From: Achatina immaculata
Lineage: Eukaryota > Mollusca > Gastropoda > Stylommatophora > Achatinidae
Assembly: GCA_009760885.1 (NCBI GenBank)
Contig: CM019715.1
Coordinates: 25,128,522-25,192,521 of the forward strand
DNA: 64,000 bases
Reading direction: 5' to 3'
A program made the translations under genes and the position numbers. Position 1 is the stretch's first letter, and every line of letters begins with the position of its first letter. The notes under the pieces were generated by a model, which saw nothing but the letters and a program-made list of their open reading frames with translations, searched no databases and was not told the origin of the DNA. Shown piece by piece: positions 22,646 through 34,918 of the stretch.

Positions 22646-23534
22646 AACACTGGAACTGCAGTTCTTCTGTTGGTATGGTCCTTAAACTCCATGTTCCGGC
22701 TCTATAAGCTAGCACACATTGTTACACAGCGCAGTTCCTGGTACAGTGCTGAAGCCAGCTAAATTGATACTGTAGAAGTGGCCCTGCCCCTTTCAACAGG
22801 CTGAAGATATTGCTTGTACGTAGAATCCAGGAGAGTTACGATCAAGCTCCGTTCCTAAATTTGTTCGTAAATCGAATTTGTACGTAAGTAGAAACAGTTA
22901 GGTACCGCCCATATCTAACGTCAGTCAGTCAAATGTTTAGTGTGTAAGTCTTTCTACGTATAAAAAAAACATTAAAGAAACCGACGAACCTCTGTCTAGA
23001 TTTATCTAGAATTGGATGTGGGCTGAGAAGTAGGACGTTTTTTTTTATTACGAAAGTTCTATTATGCAACACGGTATTTTAATAGGCTTCACGGGGTCTC
23101 GTTCGTAACTATGGGTTGTATGTAAGTCGATCGTTTATAATCCGGGGGGGGGGGGGGGGGGAACTGTACTTAGAGGATCTAGAACAGTCGTGGGGTGGGC
23201 TAGAGGAAAAAAAGAGGCATTTCTCCTACCCCGTCGATAGAACTTTGAGCCCAGGGTACGGGGGGGGGGGGGGGTCAATTAATGAACCTCTCATTATAGG
23301 AAACTAAACCTTTTTTTTCTGAAGTAACCCAGATCAGGGTAGGTATCTGATGAACAGGTTCATGAATAGCTTCATGTATTTGGGTTATTCTCCCCATGAT
23401 GCATCACCAGATTGCTGGCGGTTTGAGGGTGTAAGGGGGGGGGGGGCGAGCAGAGAGGAGAGTGGAGTAGAGTGGAGGTGAGATATAAATGCATATCCTG
23501 TTTAGTACCTTACATTTTTATAGTAATATTTGTC
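22646..23534. other. No gene seen (22646-23534)
   Basis: Contains GTTCGTAA(A/C)T...GTAAGT stretches at 22863 and 23100 (possible MITE pieces) and long G-runs at 23143, 23262 and 23437. Confidence 0.4.
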
Positions 23535-24160
23535 TTGTCTTGTCTTGTCTTGTCTTCTTCCTCATATGCTTTTCGGTGTTGAGGGGACAAATAGACGTCA
23601 TGATAGGACTCGGCGATGTGTTTCATATAATGAGATATTTAATGCTTCTATAATTTCCTCTGTCCATCCCCTGCGTGGGTGGCTTCTTCCTCTGTTACCT
23701 ACAAATCTTAGAGTGAATGTTGTCTGTGATACACTGTATGGTCGTAACCATGTAACATGGTCAAACCATTTGACTTGCTGCTTCTGGTTACAGTGTAATA
23801 CTTGTGTTTACTCCAACCTTTCCCCTGATGGTGTCATTTCTTATTTTGGTCTCTTCTTGTCACATTTAGTATTCTCCTTAAACGTCTCATTTCTGTCGTG
23901 ATGTTTTTTCTTTTGTTCTTGGCTGATAGTGTCCATGTTTGACATTGATAGCATAGAGTTGGGAGGAAAACTGTGTTGTACAGTGTCATCTTTTTTTATT
24001 TGTGATGTGTTTGTTTTTCAGTAAAGGAGTCATTTGTCCAATGACTTGATTCGTTTTATTGCATCTGTTCTCAATCTCAGCGTCAAATTTCCCTGAGGAT
24101 GATATTATGCTACCTAGGTATTTGAAATGTTTCACTTGTTTCAAGGGCTGGTTGTATACA
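23535..24160 (-). mobile_element. LINE family F RT-to-C-terminal segment
   Basis: The minus strand reads QPLKQVKHFKYLGSIISSSG, KFDAEIENRCNKTNQVIGQM, then pieces like YNTVFLPTLCYQCQTWTLSA and KNKRKNITTEMRRLRRIL. The FKYLG and CxxWTL motifs are typical of the region after the RT palm. Multiple frame breaks. It begins beside a (TCTTG)n tract. Confidence 0.8.
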
Positions 24161-24424
24161 TACATAATAATGCGACAGTTTAAAGAAACATATACCCTGC
24201 GGAACATAGGTATAATAACTATCATTCTAACAAAGAACGGCTAGATTATTTATTTCATTAACAAAAAAGACACACAGAAAAAGATAATCGGGAGAAGTTT
24301 ATTCTGGGAGTTTGAGGAACTTCTAGAACATAGATCTTCTGGTGTGGTGCAGAAGCCTGGACGTTGAATAAGTCAACACAAAAGACAATAGTGGCCTTCG
24401 AAGTCTGGATATACAAAGAAGAAT

Positions 24425-24925
24425 GGGGGAGGGGGGCGTAATCTACTGAAGAATGGAAGAGTATCTACAGAAGAATGGAGGCGTAAAGATAGAAGAATGG
24501 GGGCGTATCTACGGAAGAAAGGGGGTGTATCTACAGAAGAATGGCGCGTATATGCAGAAGAATGGAGGCGTAAAGATAGAAGAATGGGGGGGGGTGTATC
24601 TACAGAAGAATGGAGGCGTAAAGATAGAAGAATGGGGGCGTAAGGATAGAAGAATAGGGGCGTAAAGATAGAAGAATGGAGGCGTAAATATAGAAGAATG
24701 GGGGCGTAAGGATAGAAGAATAGGGGCGTAAAGATAGAAGAATGGAGGCGCAAAGATAGAAGAATGGGGGCGTAAGGATAGAAGAATGGAGGCGTAAAGA
24801 TAGAAGAATGGAGGCGTAAAGATAGAAGAATGGGGGCGTAAGGATAGAAGAATGGGGGAGTAAGGATAGAAGAATGGGGGCGTAAAGATAGAAGAATGGG
24901 GGCGTATCTACAGAAGAATGGGGGC
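24425..24925. repeat. 22-bp minisatellite inside a LINE
   Basis: Unit GAATGGAGGCGTAAAGATAG plus AA, about 22 copies. Some units read GGGGGCGTATCTACAGAA. Confidence 0.93.
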
Positions 24926-25109
24926 GTGTTAAGTGGACAGAGTAGAAACGACTGCTAGACCAGCTGGGATTGGAACGAGAAAGTATTGAAAACCATAAGA
25001 ATAAGCCAGCTGAGATCTTTTCTGGGTATGTCAAAACGCCTTATGCTATACTGAAGGTTGTACTTGTGGGCAAGATCGGAAGGGAAGAGAACTAGAGGAC
25101 GACAGCGAC

Positions 25110-25340
25110 ATCAATGGGTGGGCAACACCAAGAGATGGACAACGACATAGATGGGTGGGCACCACCAAGAGATGGACAGCGACATAGATGGGTGGAGAAC
25201 ATCAAGAGATGGACAGCGACATGGATGGGTGGACAACATCAAGAGATGGGCTGCGACATGGATGGGTGGGCACCACCAAGAGATGGACAGTGACATAGAC
25301 GGGGGACAACATCAAGAGATGGACAGGGACAAGCTTGGCC
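25110..25340. repeat. 37-bp minisatellite derived from LINE coding
   Basis: Unit AGAGATGGACAGCGACATAG, ATGGGTGGACAACATCA. The single-copy precursor (GACGACAGCGACATCAATGG) precedes it at about 25095 within LINE sequence. Confidence 0.9.
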
Positions 25341-25404
25341 GAGTGGTGTAGGAAGCTAGGGGCACAAACAGACTAGAGACAACCTTCCGTAGGGAGAAGA
25401 CGTG

Positions 25405-25490
25405 ATGGTGGTGGTGGTGGTGGTGGCGGTGTTGGTGGTGTTGGTGGTGGTGTTGGTGGTGGTGGTGGTGGTGGAGGAGGAGGAGGAGGA
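25405..25490. repeat. (GGT)n/(GGA)n microsatellite
   Basis: LINE tail region, GGTGGTGTTGGTGG followed by GGAGGAGGA. Confidence 0.9.
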
Positions 25491-25503
25491 TGAACAACTT
25501 ATG

Positions 25504-25620
25504 GAACATTTTCCTGAAATTAGGTACAGTACATTTTCCTGAAATTAGGTACAGTACATTTTCCTGAAATTAGGTACAGTACATTTTTCGTGAAATTAGG
25601 TGCAGTACATTTTCCTGCCT
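25504..25620. repeat. 25-bp tandem repeat (about 4-5 copies)
   Basis: Unit ATTTTCCTGAAATTAGGTAC plus AGTAC. Confidence 0.9.
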
Positions 25621-26479
25621 TCTTTATATTCTTATTCTGCCTACATCTGTATCTCTTGGTGAAAACTGGACTTTCATGTAGTTTCTGATAAGAACTTGTA
25701 GAGAGCGTGGCTTCTTGGATATTGTTTTCTTGGTACACCTCAGTGCTCCCTATTCCGCCTCCCCTTCCTCTCCCTCCCCAACACACACACACACTGTTGA
25801 AGTTTTGGAAATATTTGTCTGTTAATTTCACAGTAAAATGTCTGTCTGCCGTGTCTGTTTTTCGTCTCCATGTACCCAGGAATAAAATAAAAAAATATCA
25901 GAACAGTAAAACAAAAATATGCAGGGAGTGGTGGAAAGGGGATGGGGAGTGGTTGGGGAGAATCGCTATTATGCTGTCTGTACAAGTAAACGTGTGTTTG
26001 TTGCGGGAAAACAGGAACACAGGCCAAAGAGAAACAAGGAGATGACCTGCCTGCGTGAGCGTATCTGGTGTGCGGTCACGTAAATCTGTAGTGACAGACA
26101 GGTTTGGAAAAAAGGGAGATAACCGAACCTAGTGGCTCCGCTTTTCACGTACTGTATCTGGCTTTTACTTGGTAACATTGGTTCTGCCTCTAACAATGTT
26201 GGTCCCGTCTTAACAGCGTTGTGTTTGGTGGCTTTACTGTTTTGTTAACAGGTGTGTCTAGTTTCTGCCACTGCTGCAGGAGAAAGGTGTCGAATGCCTG
26301 CTGTTTGCTAAAAATAGAGAACAGTTTATGCCATACTCTCCTTACACTTCGGAGTTAGCTTCTTTCGCCTGCAAAATTCTCCATCTTTAGATACAGTTCC
26401 TTAACACAAAAGGCCAGGTACCCAGTTTATCTTCAGGATTAATCCGAGCGCGTTTTCTTCCATCTTTTCTCGCCTTTTT
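25621..26479. other. No gene seen (25621-26479)
   Basis: Unassigned. Short (AC)n at about 25782. Confidence 0.4.
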
Positions 26480-26785
26480 TTTTACCCATATCTGTGGCAT
26501 AAGCCATCAACAAAGGGCTCTCCGTTTATTTCTATCCTGTGCTGTTTTTTTTTTCTCTTTCCATATCCAGGTGTAGGCCATCTTTTTTGTTATCTCAAGA
26601 CTCCTTCACCTTCTAGGCCTTCCTTTTCCTCTTTCCCCTCGGGATTCCAGGTGAGAGTCTCAGTATTAATCTTCTTTCTCTTGCTGAGCTCTTGTTGACG
26701 TTTAAAGTAGCTGTAAGCGTTCTTTACAGAACTGAGTAGCGTGACACTATGTCCAACCCTCCTCCTTTCCTCATCCAGACTTGGG
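26480..26785 (-). mobile_element. LINE family M C-terminal remnant (second copy)
   Basis: The minus strand has GHSVTLLSSVKNAYSYF, TETLTWNPEGKEEKE and, in another frame, a LxWLMPQIW/VDGLCHRYG-like end. Same arrangement as 11776-12005. Confidence 0.6.
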
Positions 26786-27294
26786 ACCGGATGTGAGAGA
26801 GCGTGGCTGCTAAATGGGCTGCTCTCCCAGCCCACAGAAATCTGATGCTGGAATTCAGTGTGCGTGGGCTTTCTGTTTTCTCTCTTTCTTTTTTTTTTTT
26901 TTACAAAATCACATCAAAATCACGGCCTCATTTTACCCCTTTTAAAAGAAAACCGAAAAAACAAAACTTCCTCCCTGTAAAAGAACATCTTTCTGTTCAG
27001 TGTAATTATTCTCGCACGTAGCCCCGCAGGCTATGTATAATTATTACCCGCATGGGTATAATATCACGCCTCTGCGCTATATCTGCCTTCCTTTGCTACG
27101 CGTCTTACAACTGTAATAGAACAGGTTACCGTTATTTGCTTTACTGTGACAGTCTTTGCTCAATGATAACAGAAATAAATCGTTTACCAATGCGTAACAG
27201 TTCAGCAAGAGACTGCGTCAAAGGGAACAAAAAATTAGAAAAGTTCCTGCTCTTTATTTTTTTTTTCCATTATATCCATTACATTGACTTATTT
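26786..27294. other. No gene seen (26786-27294)
   Basis: Unassigned A/T-rich DNA. Confidence 0.4.
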
Positions 27295-27665
27295 TTTTCT
27301 CGCTCAGAACCACGATTTTCTTTTACCTTTTCTCGCGCAGAACCATGATATTCTCTTACCTTTTCTCGCGCAAAACCGCTATATTCTCTTACTTTTTCTC
27401 TCGCAGAACCACGATATTCTCTTACTTTTTCTCCCACAGAACCACGATATTCTCTTACTTTTTCTCGCGCAGAACCACGATATTCTCTTACTTTTTCTCG
27501 CGCAGAACCACGATATTCTCTTACTTTTTCTCGCACAGAACCACTATATTCTCTTACTTTTTCTCGCACAGAACCACAATATTATCGCTCTTAACCACAA
27601 TATTCTCGCGCAGAACCACGATATTCTCGCGCAGAACCACGATATTCTCGAGCAGAACCATGTCC
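27295..27665. repeat. 33-bp minisatellite (about 11 copies)
   Basis: Unit CTCGCGCAGAACCACGATAT, TCTCTTACTTTTT. The 33-bp length keeps all frames open on both strands, producing several spurious ORFs. Confidence 0.92.
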
Positions 27666-27837
27666 AACGACTATTTATACCACAGTCGTTTTTAACATAA
27701 GAAAGACAAAGCATTTTTGGTTAAAATCGTATTTCTTTTTACCTTCACTGATCCCTTGTGTTTACTAGGGATGGTCAAAGAGAGGCTAGCGGGCCACATG
27801 CGGTACTACGAGATGTAATATGCGGGTCGCGGAAATT

Positions 27838-28095
27838 TCTTCTTCTTTTTCTTCTTCTTCTTCTTCTTCTTCTTTCTAGCTGGAACTGCGAGCTGGCGAT
27901 TTTTGCAGCCGATGCAGCGAAGATGTTGATGAATAACATCGTGCAGGGTTGTTCTAGCGGCAATTTTTTCGGTCAGAGAGGGGAGCTAAAAAGTAGGGGA
28001 TGTACAATACTTCTTTATCAGACTCCACCACCATGGAGACAGTGGCGATCTCTACCCCTTTAATCAGTTTAAACATGTAACTGGGGGGGGGGGTG
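27838..28095 (+). repeat. Dispersed repeat family R, copy 3
   Basis: After a (TTC)n tract comes NCELAIFAADAAKMLMNNIV, then CTCCACCACCATGGAGACAG and a degenerate right part ending at a G-run. Confidence 0.6.
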
Positions 28096-28199
28096 TGCTA
28101 AAAGATAGGTAGGCTTTCTAAAATATGTACAATTAATATAAAACATAATTTTTTTTAAAGTTCAAGTTTTATATTTATAAATTATGTCCATAAATTAAT

Positions 28200-28490
28200 G
28201 TTCATTGTGAGTAAACATACAATTTAGTATATGGTTTAGTAAACATACGGTCTTATATTCGATCTAGTAAGATTTATACGGTTTAGTAAATATAAAATTT
28301 GATATAGAATTTAGTAAATATACGATTTAATATACGGTTTAGTAAACGTAGGATTTAATATATGGTTTAGTAGATATACGATCTAATGTACGATTTAGTA
28401 AATATGCAATTTAATATACTATTTAGAAAATGTACGATTTAATATACGACTTAATATATGATTTAGTAAATATATGATTAAAAACTTAAA
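28200..28490. repeat. Degenerate AT-rich tandem repeat (about 25-30 bp period)
   Basis: Repeated motif TTAGTAAATATACGATTTAA with much variation. Confidence 0.7.
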
Positions 28491-29158
28491 TGATATGTTT
28501 GGGTCAGGGATTAAAGAATTTCAGTTCCAAAAAATTACAGAGGAATTGTGGTGGGGAATGAGTAATCGTGCTTTGGGAAGTTCAGACAGTAAACATGTGT
28601 GTGTGTGTGAGCTTCTTAATATCTGTATACATTTTTTGTAACAAAATATACATCTAACACCGCCGCCTCAACCACCACCACAACCACAAACACCATTACA
28701 ACCTTCACAACAACAACCACCACAATCACCACAGTCACAACCACCACAACCACAATCACCACAAACACCACAACTACCACCACCAACAACAACTATAACA
28801 TCAACAACAACAACAAATTAATATTTGTTCAAGTCTTGTGCCTGTCCCGAAGTTTACCCTATGTGACCTACTTATCTTAAGCAATCCTGGTCAGCGCTAA
28901 TATAGACAAGGCTAGTGTCCCGCTAATCTGGCGCCTGTATAAGGCTAAAACTATCTCTCCCATTGGTCACTATTGCCGCTTCTTTGAGGTCTGCGTCCTG
29001 GACGGCTCTCTCACTTAATGACAGGACCAGCACTGGGTATGTGATTGGTTCAAAGTTCATTTTCCTGTATTTTTCCCAGTTTTAAATGTTTATATACGGT
29101 CATTTTACTTGTAAAATTCTATTTCGAAGTTTCAGAAAGTTCAAACACAAAATAATTC
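28491..29158. other. No gene seen (28491-29158)
   Basis: Includes a CAA/CCA-rich simple repeat at 28660-28818. Otherwise unassigned. Confidence 0.4.
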
Positions 29159-29520
29159 ATATTCATTCATTTGCATGTCCCTTGCGGAACTTTGCCTCCC
29201 TAACAGCTCTCCTGTAGGCCTCTCGATTGTGAGCAAGATGCCCTGCTGCTGATGCATTCATTTGCAGATCCTCAACAATGTCTTGCAGCCATCTTCGCCC
29301 TGGTCTTCCTCTCTTTCTTTTTCCCATTATGTACCCTTCCAAGACGGTCTTCTCTAGATTATCATGACGTATAATGTGTCCAAAATATTTAAGTTTTCTC
29401 TGTTTAATCCACTTTACTAGCCAGCCTTCTTCAATATTAAGTTCTTGTAATATGGATATATTTGTTCATTTTTTGTGACCATGGTATTTGAAGAACTCTT
29501 GTGTAGCATTATCATTCATA
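29159..29520 (-). mobile_element. LINE family A 3' end (copy 6)
   Basis: Minus strand, same C-terminal sequence as the other family-A copies (GRPxRRWLQDIV, AGHLAHNREAYRRAV). Short ATTCATTCATTT tail at 29162. Confidence 0.85.
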
Positions 29521-29773
29521 CTAAGATTAGAAAATGTACTGCAAAAAAGCAAAAAAGAAATGGTTACAGTAGACAAAGGAAAACCACAAACAAATCACTA
29601 AAAAGTCGAATCTATTTCTAGAGCGCATGCAGCAACCGCACACTCATAAAAAAAAAAACTCCGGGCAAAAAAAAGTCCGCGTACTAACTCCGTCATCAGA
29701 GATCTATGAAACGATTTTCGTGTTAGAAACTTTCACGTGGGCAAAGTACGGAATTGAAATCTCCAAAATATTA

Positions 29774-29811
29774 TCTATCTATCTATCTATCTATCTGTCT
29801 GTCTGTCTGTC

Positions 29812-29909
<98 letters not shown>

Positions 29910-29959
29910 CGTCCGTCCGCCCGCCCGCCCGCCCGCCCGTCCGTCCGTCCGTCTGTCTT

Positions 29960-30016
<57 letters not shown>
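29774..30016. repeat. (TCTA)/(TCTG)/(TCCG)/(CCCG)n microsatellite
   Basis: A tetranucleotide run of about 240 bp, shifting ATCT, GTCT, GTCC, CGCC and back to GTCT. It is nearly symmetric around a GC-rich core at 29905-29950. Confidence 0.97.
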
Positions 30017-30497
30017 TCACTTTGTCTATCTTGCCTCTTGATCTTCAAGCTTTCGCTACAACCATAAGAATATCAAATAATATTAATTTTCTTTTTTTTA
30101 GCTTGTTTATAATTTTACCAGTACAGTTAATTGATGATTATACAAATTACACATCAACACATTACGTCAAAGAAAGGAAAAACACAATTAAATCCTTCAT
30201 CAAAAGATCATTAATGTATGTTATTAACAACACAATCAACCTCTTATTCATTTCTTCCAAGATGTTTTTTTAAATACAAATAATGGAATAACTGACATCA
30301 AACTAACACCTTCACTTGTTGTGGGGGTTAACATGATTACAACGCGGTCGTCCCATACATAATCTTCAACTGTCAATGTCTGAGTGTAATCAAAGGAACT
30401 AACTGGCAGGAAATGTATAACAAAAATAAATGCGTGTACATAAATTAAATGATACCTAACATTTATATGCACATAATAACCATCAAAATCAACATCT

Positions 30498-30529
<32 letters not shown>

Positions 30530-30673
30530 CGCATATTATTTTTTAAAGTATACTATTCAAATATCCTTCATCTATTAACAACTATACCGGAGTGGGTAAG
30601 GATGGATCTTAGGAGTTAACGGCACAGCATGCATGCGTCCACATCACAGAATATAAACCATTACTAATCCGAT

Positions 30674-30729
<56 letters not shown>

Positions 30730-31318
30730 ATTCATCGACGAATAGCATGCTCATTCGTGCTTGAAACGGGAACATGATCTCATCCAAACCGTTGGCACCA
30801 TCCTACGTACTCAACGTACAAAATCCCCATCGATTAAAACTCTCTGGCATCTCCTCTATAACGCTGGGTTAGTCGGTACCGATTTTACTCAGAGTTGCGC
30901 ACCCCCGAGCTGACCATTCCCTGATCTTAATTATTCATTTCGTATGCTTCTGGTTTTGAAAACAAACTTAGGTTTTACAATCTGTCCTATTTCCTACCTT
31001 TACTACACACCTGCGTCAGATTTGAACATACAGGTGAGCAGCACTGTCCACCTCCTGACATTCTGTTGTTTTTGTTCTATTAAAAATATTCGTACAAACA
31101 TAAATCGCTGTCTTTAAAATTTCTTCTGTATGAATAAAATTGGATGTCATTTCACTCATGTCTCTTCACTCTTCACTTTTTTCCTGTTAGTAATTTTTTC
31201 ACTAAAATAAAATGTTACCTTCACACATTGTTCGTGTTATTATTTTTCTAATGTACTCGGTAATTCAGTATTATTTCATATAGTAATAAGTTCCAAATTT
31301 TTGTAACAGTAGTATATT
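30017..31318. other. No gene seen (30017-31318)
   Basis: (TA)n at 30502-30530 and (CA)n(TA)n at 30676-30727. A/T-rich otherwise. Confidence 0.4.
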
Positions 31319-31970
31319 TATCTTCAGCAGTAGCCTACAAAATTCTGCAGCAGTAACTGAAAACATTTCTACAGCAGTAACTGACACATTCTACAGTAAT
31401 AACTGAAAACATTTCTACAGCGGTAACTGACACATTCTACAGTAATAACTGAAAACATTTCTACAGCGGTAACTGACACATTCTACAGTAATAACTGAAA
31501 ACATTTCTAAAGCGGTAACTGATACATTCTACAGTAATAACTGAAAACATTTCTAAAGCGGTAACTGATACATTCTACAGTAATAACTGAAAACATTTCT
31601 ACAGCAGTAACTGACACATTCTACAGTAATAACTGAAAACATTTCTACAGCGGTAACTGATACATTCTACAGTAATAACTGAAAACATTTCTACAGCGGT
31701 AACTGACACATTCTACAGTAATAACTGAAAACATTTCTAAAGCGGTAACTGACACATTCTACAGTAATAACTGAAAACATTTCTAAAGCGGTAACTGACA
31801 CATTCTACAGTAATAACTGAAAACATTTCTACAGCGGTAACTGATACATTCTACAGTAATAACTGAAAACATTTCTAAAGCGGTAACTGACACATTCTAC
31901 AGTAATAACTGAAAACATTTCTAAAGCGGTAACTGACACATTCTACAGTAATAACTGAAGACATTTCTAC
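31319..31970. repeat. 46-bp minisatellite (about 13 copies)
   Basis: Unit AGTAATAACTGAAAACATTT, CTACAGCGGTAACTGACACA, TTCTAC, with exact 46-bp spacing (31395, 31441). Units alternate between CTACAGCGG and CTAAAGCGG. Confidence 0.95.
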
Positions 31971-32480
31971 GGTAGAGGCTAACAAATTTTGCACCCATAA
32001 GCGCCATGTTTTTTTTTTCTAGAATTAACTATCACATTTCTCCTGCAGTGACCGGTACATGTCTCCTGCAGTGACCGGCACATTTCTCCTGCAGTGACTC
32101 TCGTAAATCTACAAAAATAACACATATTTCAAGGCAGTAGCACGTATCCTCCCACGCCAATAACTCACAAATTTAACACAATGTCTTTCAAATCTTTTAA
32201 CAAACGGCAGAATATAACTCTGCCAATTTGTCTGGTTTTGTATTCTTTAATCGACCTAGATTTTTGTGACGTAAATTCAACTACACTGACATGTTCTTTT
32301 CATTTATACTTGTCCGGCTCAATTCTTCAAACGACCCACGGCCCGCGCTCTTCTTTCTCTTAACCTGGGACACGTTCAGAATTCACTGTTGCAGATTTTC
32401 CTCCCCTCAAACTTCCCTACAAATTCTGGGCTTTCCTGCACATTAATGCGCCTAATCTGGACACATCAACCTCAATGCCC
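31971..32480. other. No gene seen (31971-32480)
   Basis: Short tandem TTTCTCCTGCAGTGACCGGC at 32037-32100. Nothing else recognised. Confidence 0.4.
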
Positions 32481-33130
32481 AAATGTTCCAGCGTAGACGT
32501 TGGCAGCTTGTGTACTCGGCCTGTCCAATTTGGGGGCCAAACTCAGCCAAATCGTGTTTGTGGATGGCTGTAATTGCATATAGCCTCTTTATTATTCGTT
32601 CAACGGGAAGCCGTGCATTGATGAAGACCGGTGATGTATTTCTTTTTATCCCTCGTTGGCCTTCGTGTTTTGGAAGAGGATTTCGGGATAAAGCGGCCAA
32701 GGATTTGGGGGTGTGGGGGGTGTGGGGCTGTGGCAGACTTTCTCTGATGAAGGGAGGTGGTGAATGTCATTTGGGGATATGACATTCACATTTTGACATT
32801 CACGAGCTACATCGTCTAGAATCTGAAGTTCTGCTGTCAGGATGAAGTGGAGCATACTTTTCTATGTTCTTGCCACAGGTATGTTACCAGTCACTGGAAA
32901 CTCTTAGATCAGTGTGTGTAGCAGTATGGGAGATAATTTGTTGTTCTTCTATACAGAAAGGGCATTTCTCGCCGTATGAGGCTTTATTGTGAACGAAAAG
33001 GTCACGTGGTTTGAGAATCCCGTGACTGAGAACTCTGGGAGAAAGCCTGAGCGATATTAGTCTTCGTCTGAATGTGAACCGATGTAGACGCTTTGTGTGA
33101 TGTCTCGGTGGAGTATGTGGACATTATATC
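32481..33130 (-). other. Degenerate retroelement-like region (uncertain)
   Basis: The minus strand at about 32900-32985 reads KCPFCIEEQQIISHTATH, a C2-H pattern like zinc-knuckle ends of some LINEs. The rest is frameshifted and unassigned. Confidence 0.3.
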
Positions 33131-33467
33131 TGTTCTTGACTTTTGTAGTATGAATGGACTCACACATGGCAGGGGTAACCTGCCGGCAGTCGGATTATTG
33201 TCATCTCCATTAACATTATCATAATTTCCATGAATAAAATCCTCATGTCAAGGTTACCCAGGACTTGCTTGATGTCTGTACCAGTTGGCTGCTAACGTGA
33301 GGTTTTGTACGAGCCTGGAAGTGAAGCATGGATGGAGATAGTGTTTAGCTAATCCAGAAACGTGAAGTTGACCGCTGGAATTCTGTGCGTAACAAATACA
33401 GCAAACGCGGCTTCAGGATGAATGTACAACTTGGTATCCACGTGGGCAAAAGGCAGCACAGCGACAC
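33131..33467. other. No gene seen (33131-33467)
   Basis: Unassigned. Confidence 0.35.
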
Positions 33468-33730
33468 GACACGGCCCTAGTAAAGAGTGCCCGTCCCACC
33501 ACAGAACACGGCCCTAGTAAAGAGTGCCCGTCCCACCACAGAACACGGCCCTAGTAAAGAGTGCCCGTCCCACCACAGAACACGGCCCTAGTAAAGAGTG
33601 CCCGTCCCACCACAGAACACGGCCCTAGTAAAGAGTGCCCGTCCCACCACAGAACACGGCCCTAGTAAAGAGTGCCCGTCCCACCACAGAACACGGCCCT
33701 AGTAAAGAGTGCCCGTCCCACCACAGAACA
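33468..33730. repeat. 37-bp minisatellite (7 copies, essentially identical)
   Basis: Unit ACACGGCCCTAGTAAAGAGT, GCCCGTCCCACCACAGA, spaced 37 bp (33506, 33543). The near-perfect identity implies recent expansion. A (GA)n run follows at 33735. Confidence 0.95.
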
Positions 33731-33934
33731 CACAAGAGAGAGAGAGAGAGAGAGATAGACGGTCCCTGTAGGTCTTCAAGTGTTACCAACCTATAGTTGC
33801 GGTTGCATATCTCAAATGATCCCTGGCTGTGTTATCAATTTGGTATTACGTGTCATCTGTTGAATAAAAACGTTGACGGGTTTATGGCGTAGGGATTTTG
33901 CATATAAGCTGGTGCTACCAAATTTACTTTAGAG

Positions 33935-34235
33935 TATCATGGATAGGATGAAAGAGATACTGACGGGATTATGCGTCGCACAAACAAAAAAAAACTGGCT
34001 TGTAAATATCATCAAAGTTAGAAAGATGAGATATTTCGGCCACATGAAGAGACATAATGGTTTGGAGAGGTTGATAGTAGAAGACATAGTGCCCGGCAAA
34101 AGACAAAAAAGAGAGGACCTCGCTGCAGGTGGAGTCAGGACATGATGGAAAGTCTGAATACAGCATTGTATTCAGGTGGTAATGAGGGGGACACCGTTCT
34201 GGAAAGGACGCGACACTTGACAGGCAGAGGAAACT
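33935..34235 (+). mobile_element. LINE family I 3' end
   Basis: Reads MKEILTGLCVAQTKKNWLVN then IIKVRKMRYFGHMKRHNGLE and RLIVEDIVPGKRQKRED. The KxxYFGHxKRHxxLERLIVE pattern is shared with the minus-strand copy at 52780-53140. Ends in frameshifts. Confidence 0.8.
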
Positions 34236-34918
34236 TAACGCGTAGTTAGAAAAGTAATCCTTAGATGTCAAAATCTGGGGAACTATTGTCTTTGTGTATA
34301 CGTTATAAACATGTTAAAGTGTTGCCATCACTGCACTTGGAACAAATCCACGAGTGCTCACATCTACCATAAAAGGATCTCACCACGGCGGGGGCTGGCG
34401 ATAGTCCTGGCCAATAGCAGAGTTGGCGGGCCGGGACAGAACTTACCCATCATCGGTCCCAGAAGCCGCCTCGTCTCGGCCACTCCTGCTTCCAGGACAT
34501 ATGCTACGAGGACTGAAGCCCTAATCCTAAAAGATCACATTCGTCTGTGTGGGTTATCCTAAGTCAGATAACTTAATCTTGGGTGGATGCTGCGGCATGC
34601 GGCGGACCATGGGGCTGTTCTCAATGTAACAACGCCGGAGTCTGGCTTTGAACCTTTGAACTCTTCAACCAGATAATAACACAGCTAGCTGGGCTATCTG
34701 CTGTTAGTCGGTAGTAACAAATCTACGTGGACTATTTTCAGTCAGTTGATACTAATAAATCTGTCTTCTGTTTTCAGTCAGATCATACATTAAAAGAATT
34801 ATATGGACTATTTTTAGTCAGTCATTCAATTTTTATGGATCACTATGAAAAGTATACCACAGTTTCGATTGGCTTACATTCTATGGTAACTATAATGATG
34901 CAATATGTACTACACTCA
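34236..34918. other. No gene seen (34236-34918)
   Basis: Short tandem ATTTTCAGTCAG-type units near 34733-34830. Otherwise unassigned. Confidence 0.4.

Larger units (their letters stand above)
24255..25385 (+). mobile_element. LINE family G 3' segment carrying two internal minisatellites
   Basis: LINE coding pieces appear in order: FWCGAEAWTLNKSTQKT and VAFEVWIYKK (to about 24420); a 22-bp array (24425-24925); VKWTE (about 24930), LFWVCQ- or GKRTRGRQRH-type pieces (to 25110); a 37-bp array (25110-25340) whose unit encodes GRQRHRWVDNIKRW-like sequence; then DRDKLGRVV, EARGTNRLETTFRREKT and a stop before a (TGG)n tail. The order matches a LINE C-terminus, so both arrays lie inside one LINE copy. 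Confidence 0.75.

Noticed and set aside
27279..27700. Repeat proteins such as FSYFFSRRTT
   Set aside because: A 33-bp array (multiple of three) keeps every frame open. No start context and no conservation.
29627..30067. [12 protein letters not shown] and TDRQTDRQ frames
   Set aside because: Tetranucleotide microsatellite.
33468..33730. CRISPR-like array
   Set aside because: Units are contiguous with no spacers. This is a minisatellite in a eukaryotic genome.
34311..34562. 83-codon frame as an upstream erg exon
   Set aside because: No PAS, linker or pre-S1 motif. Composition does not match the family.
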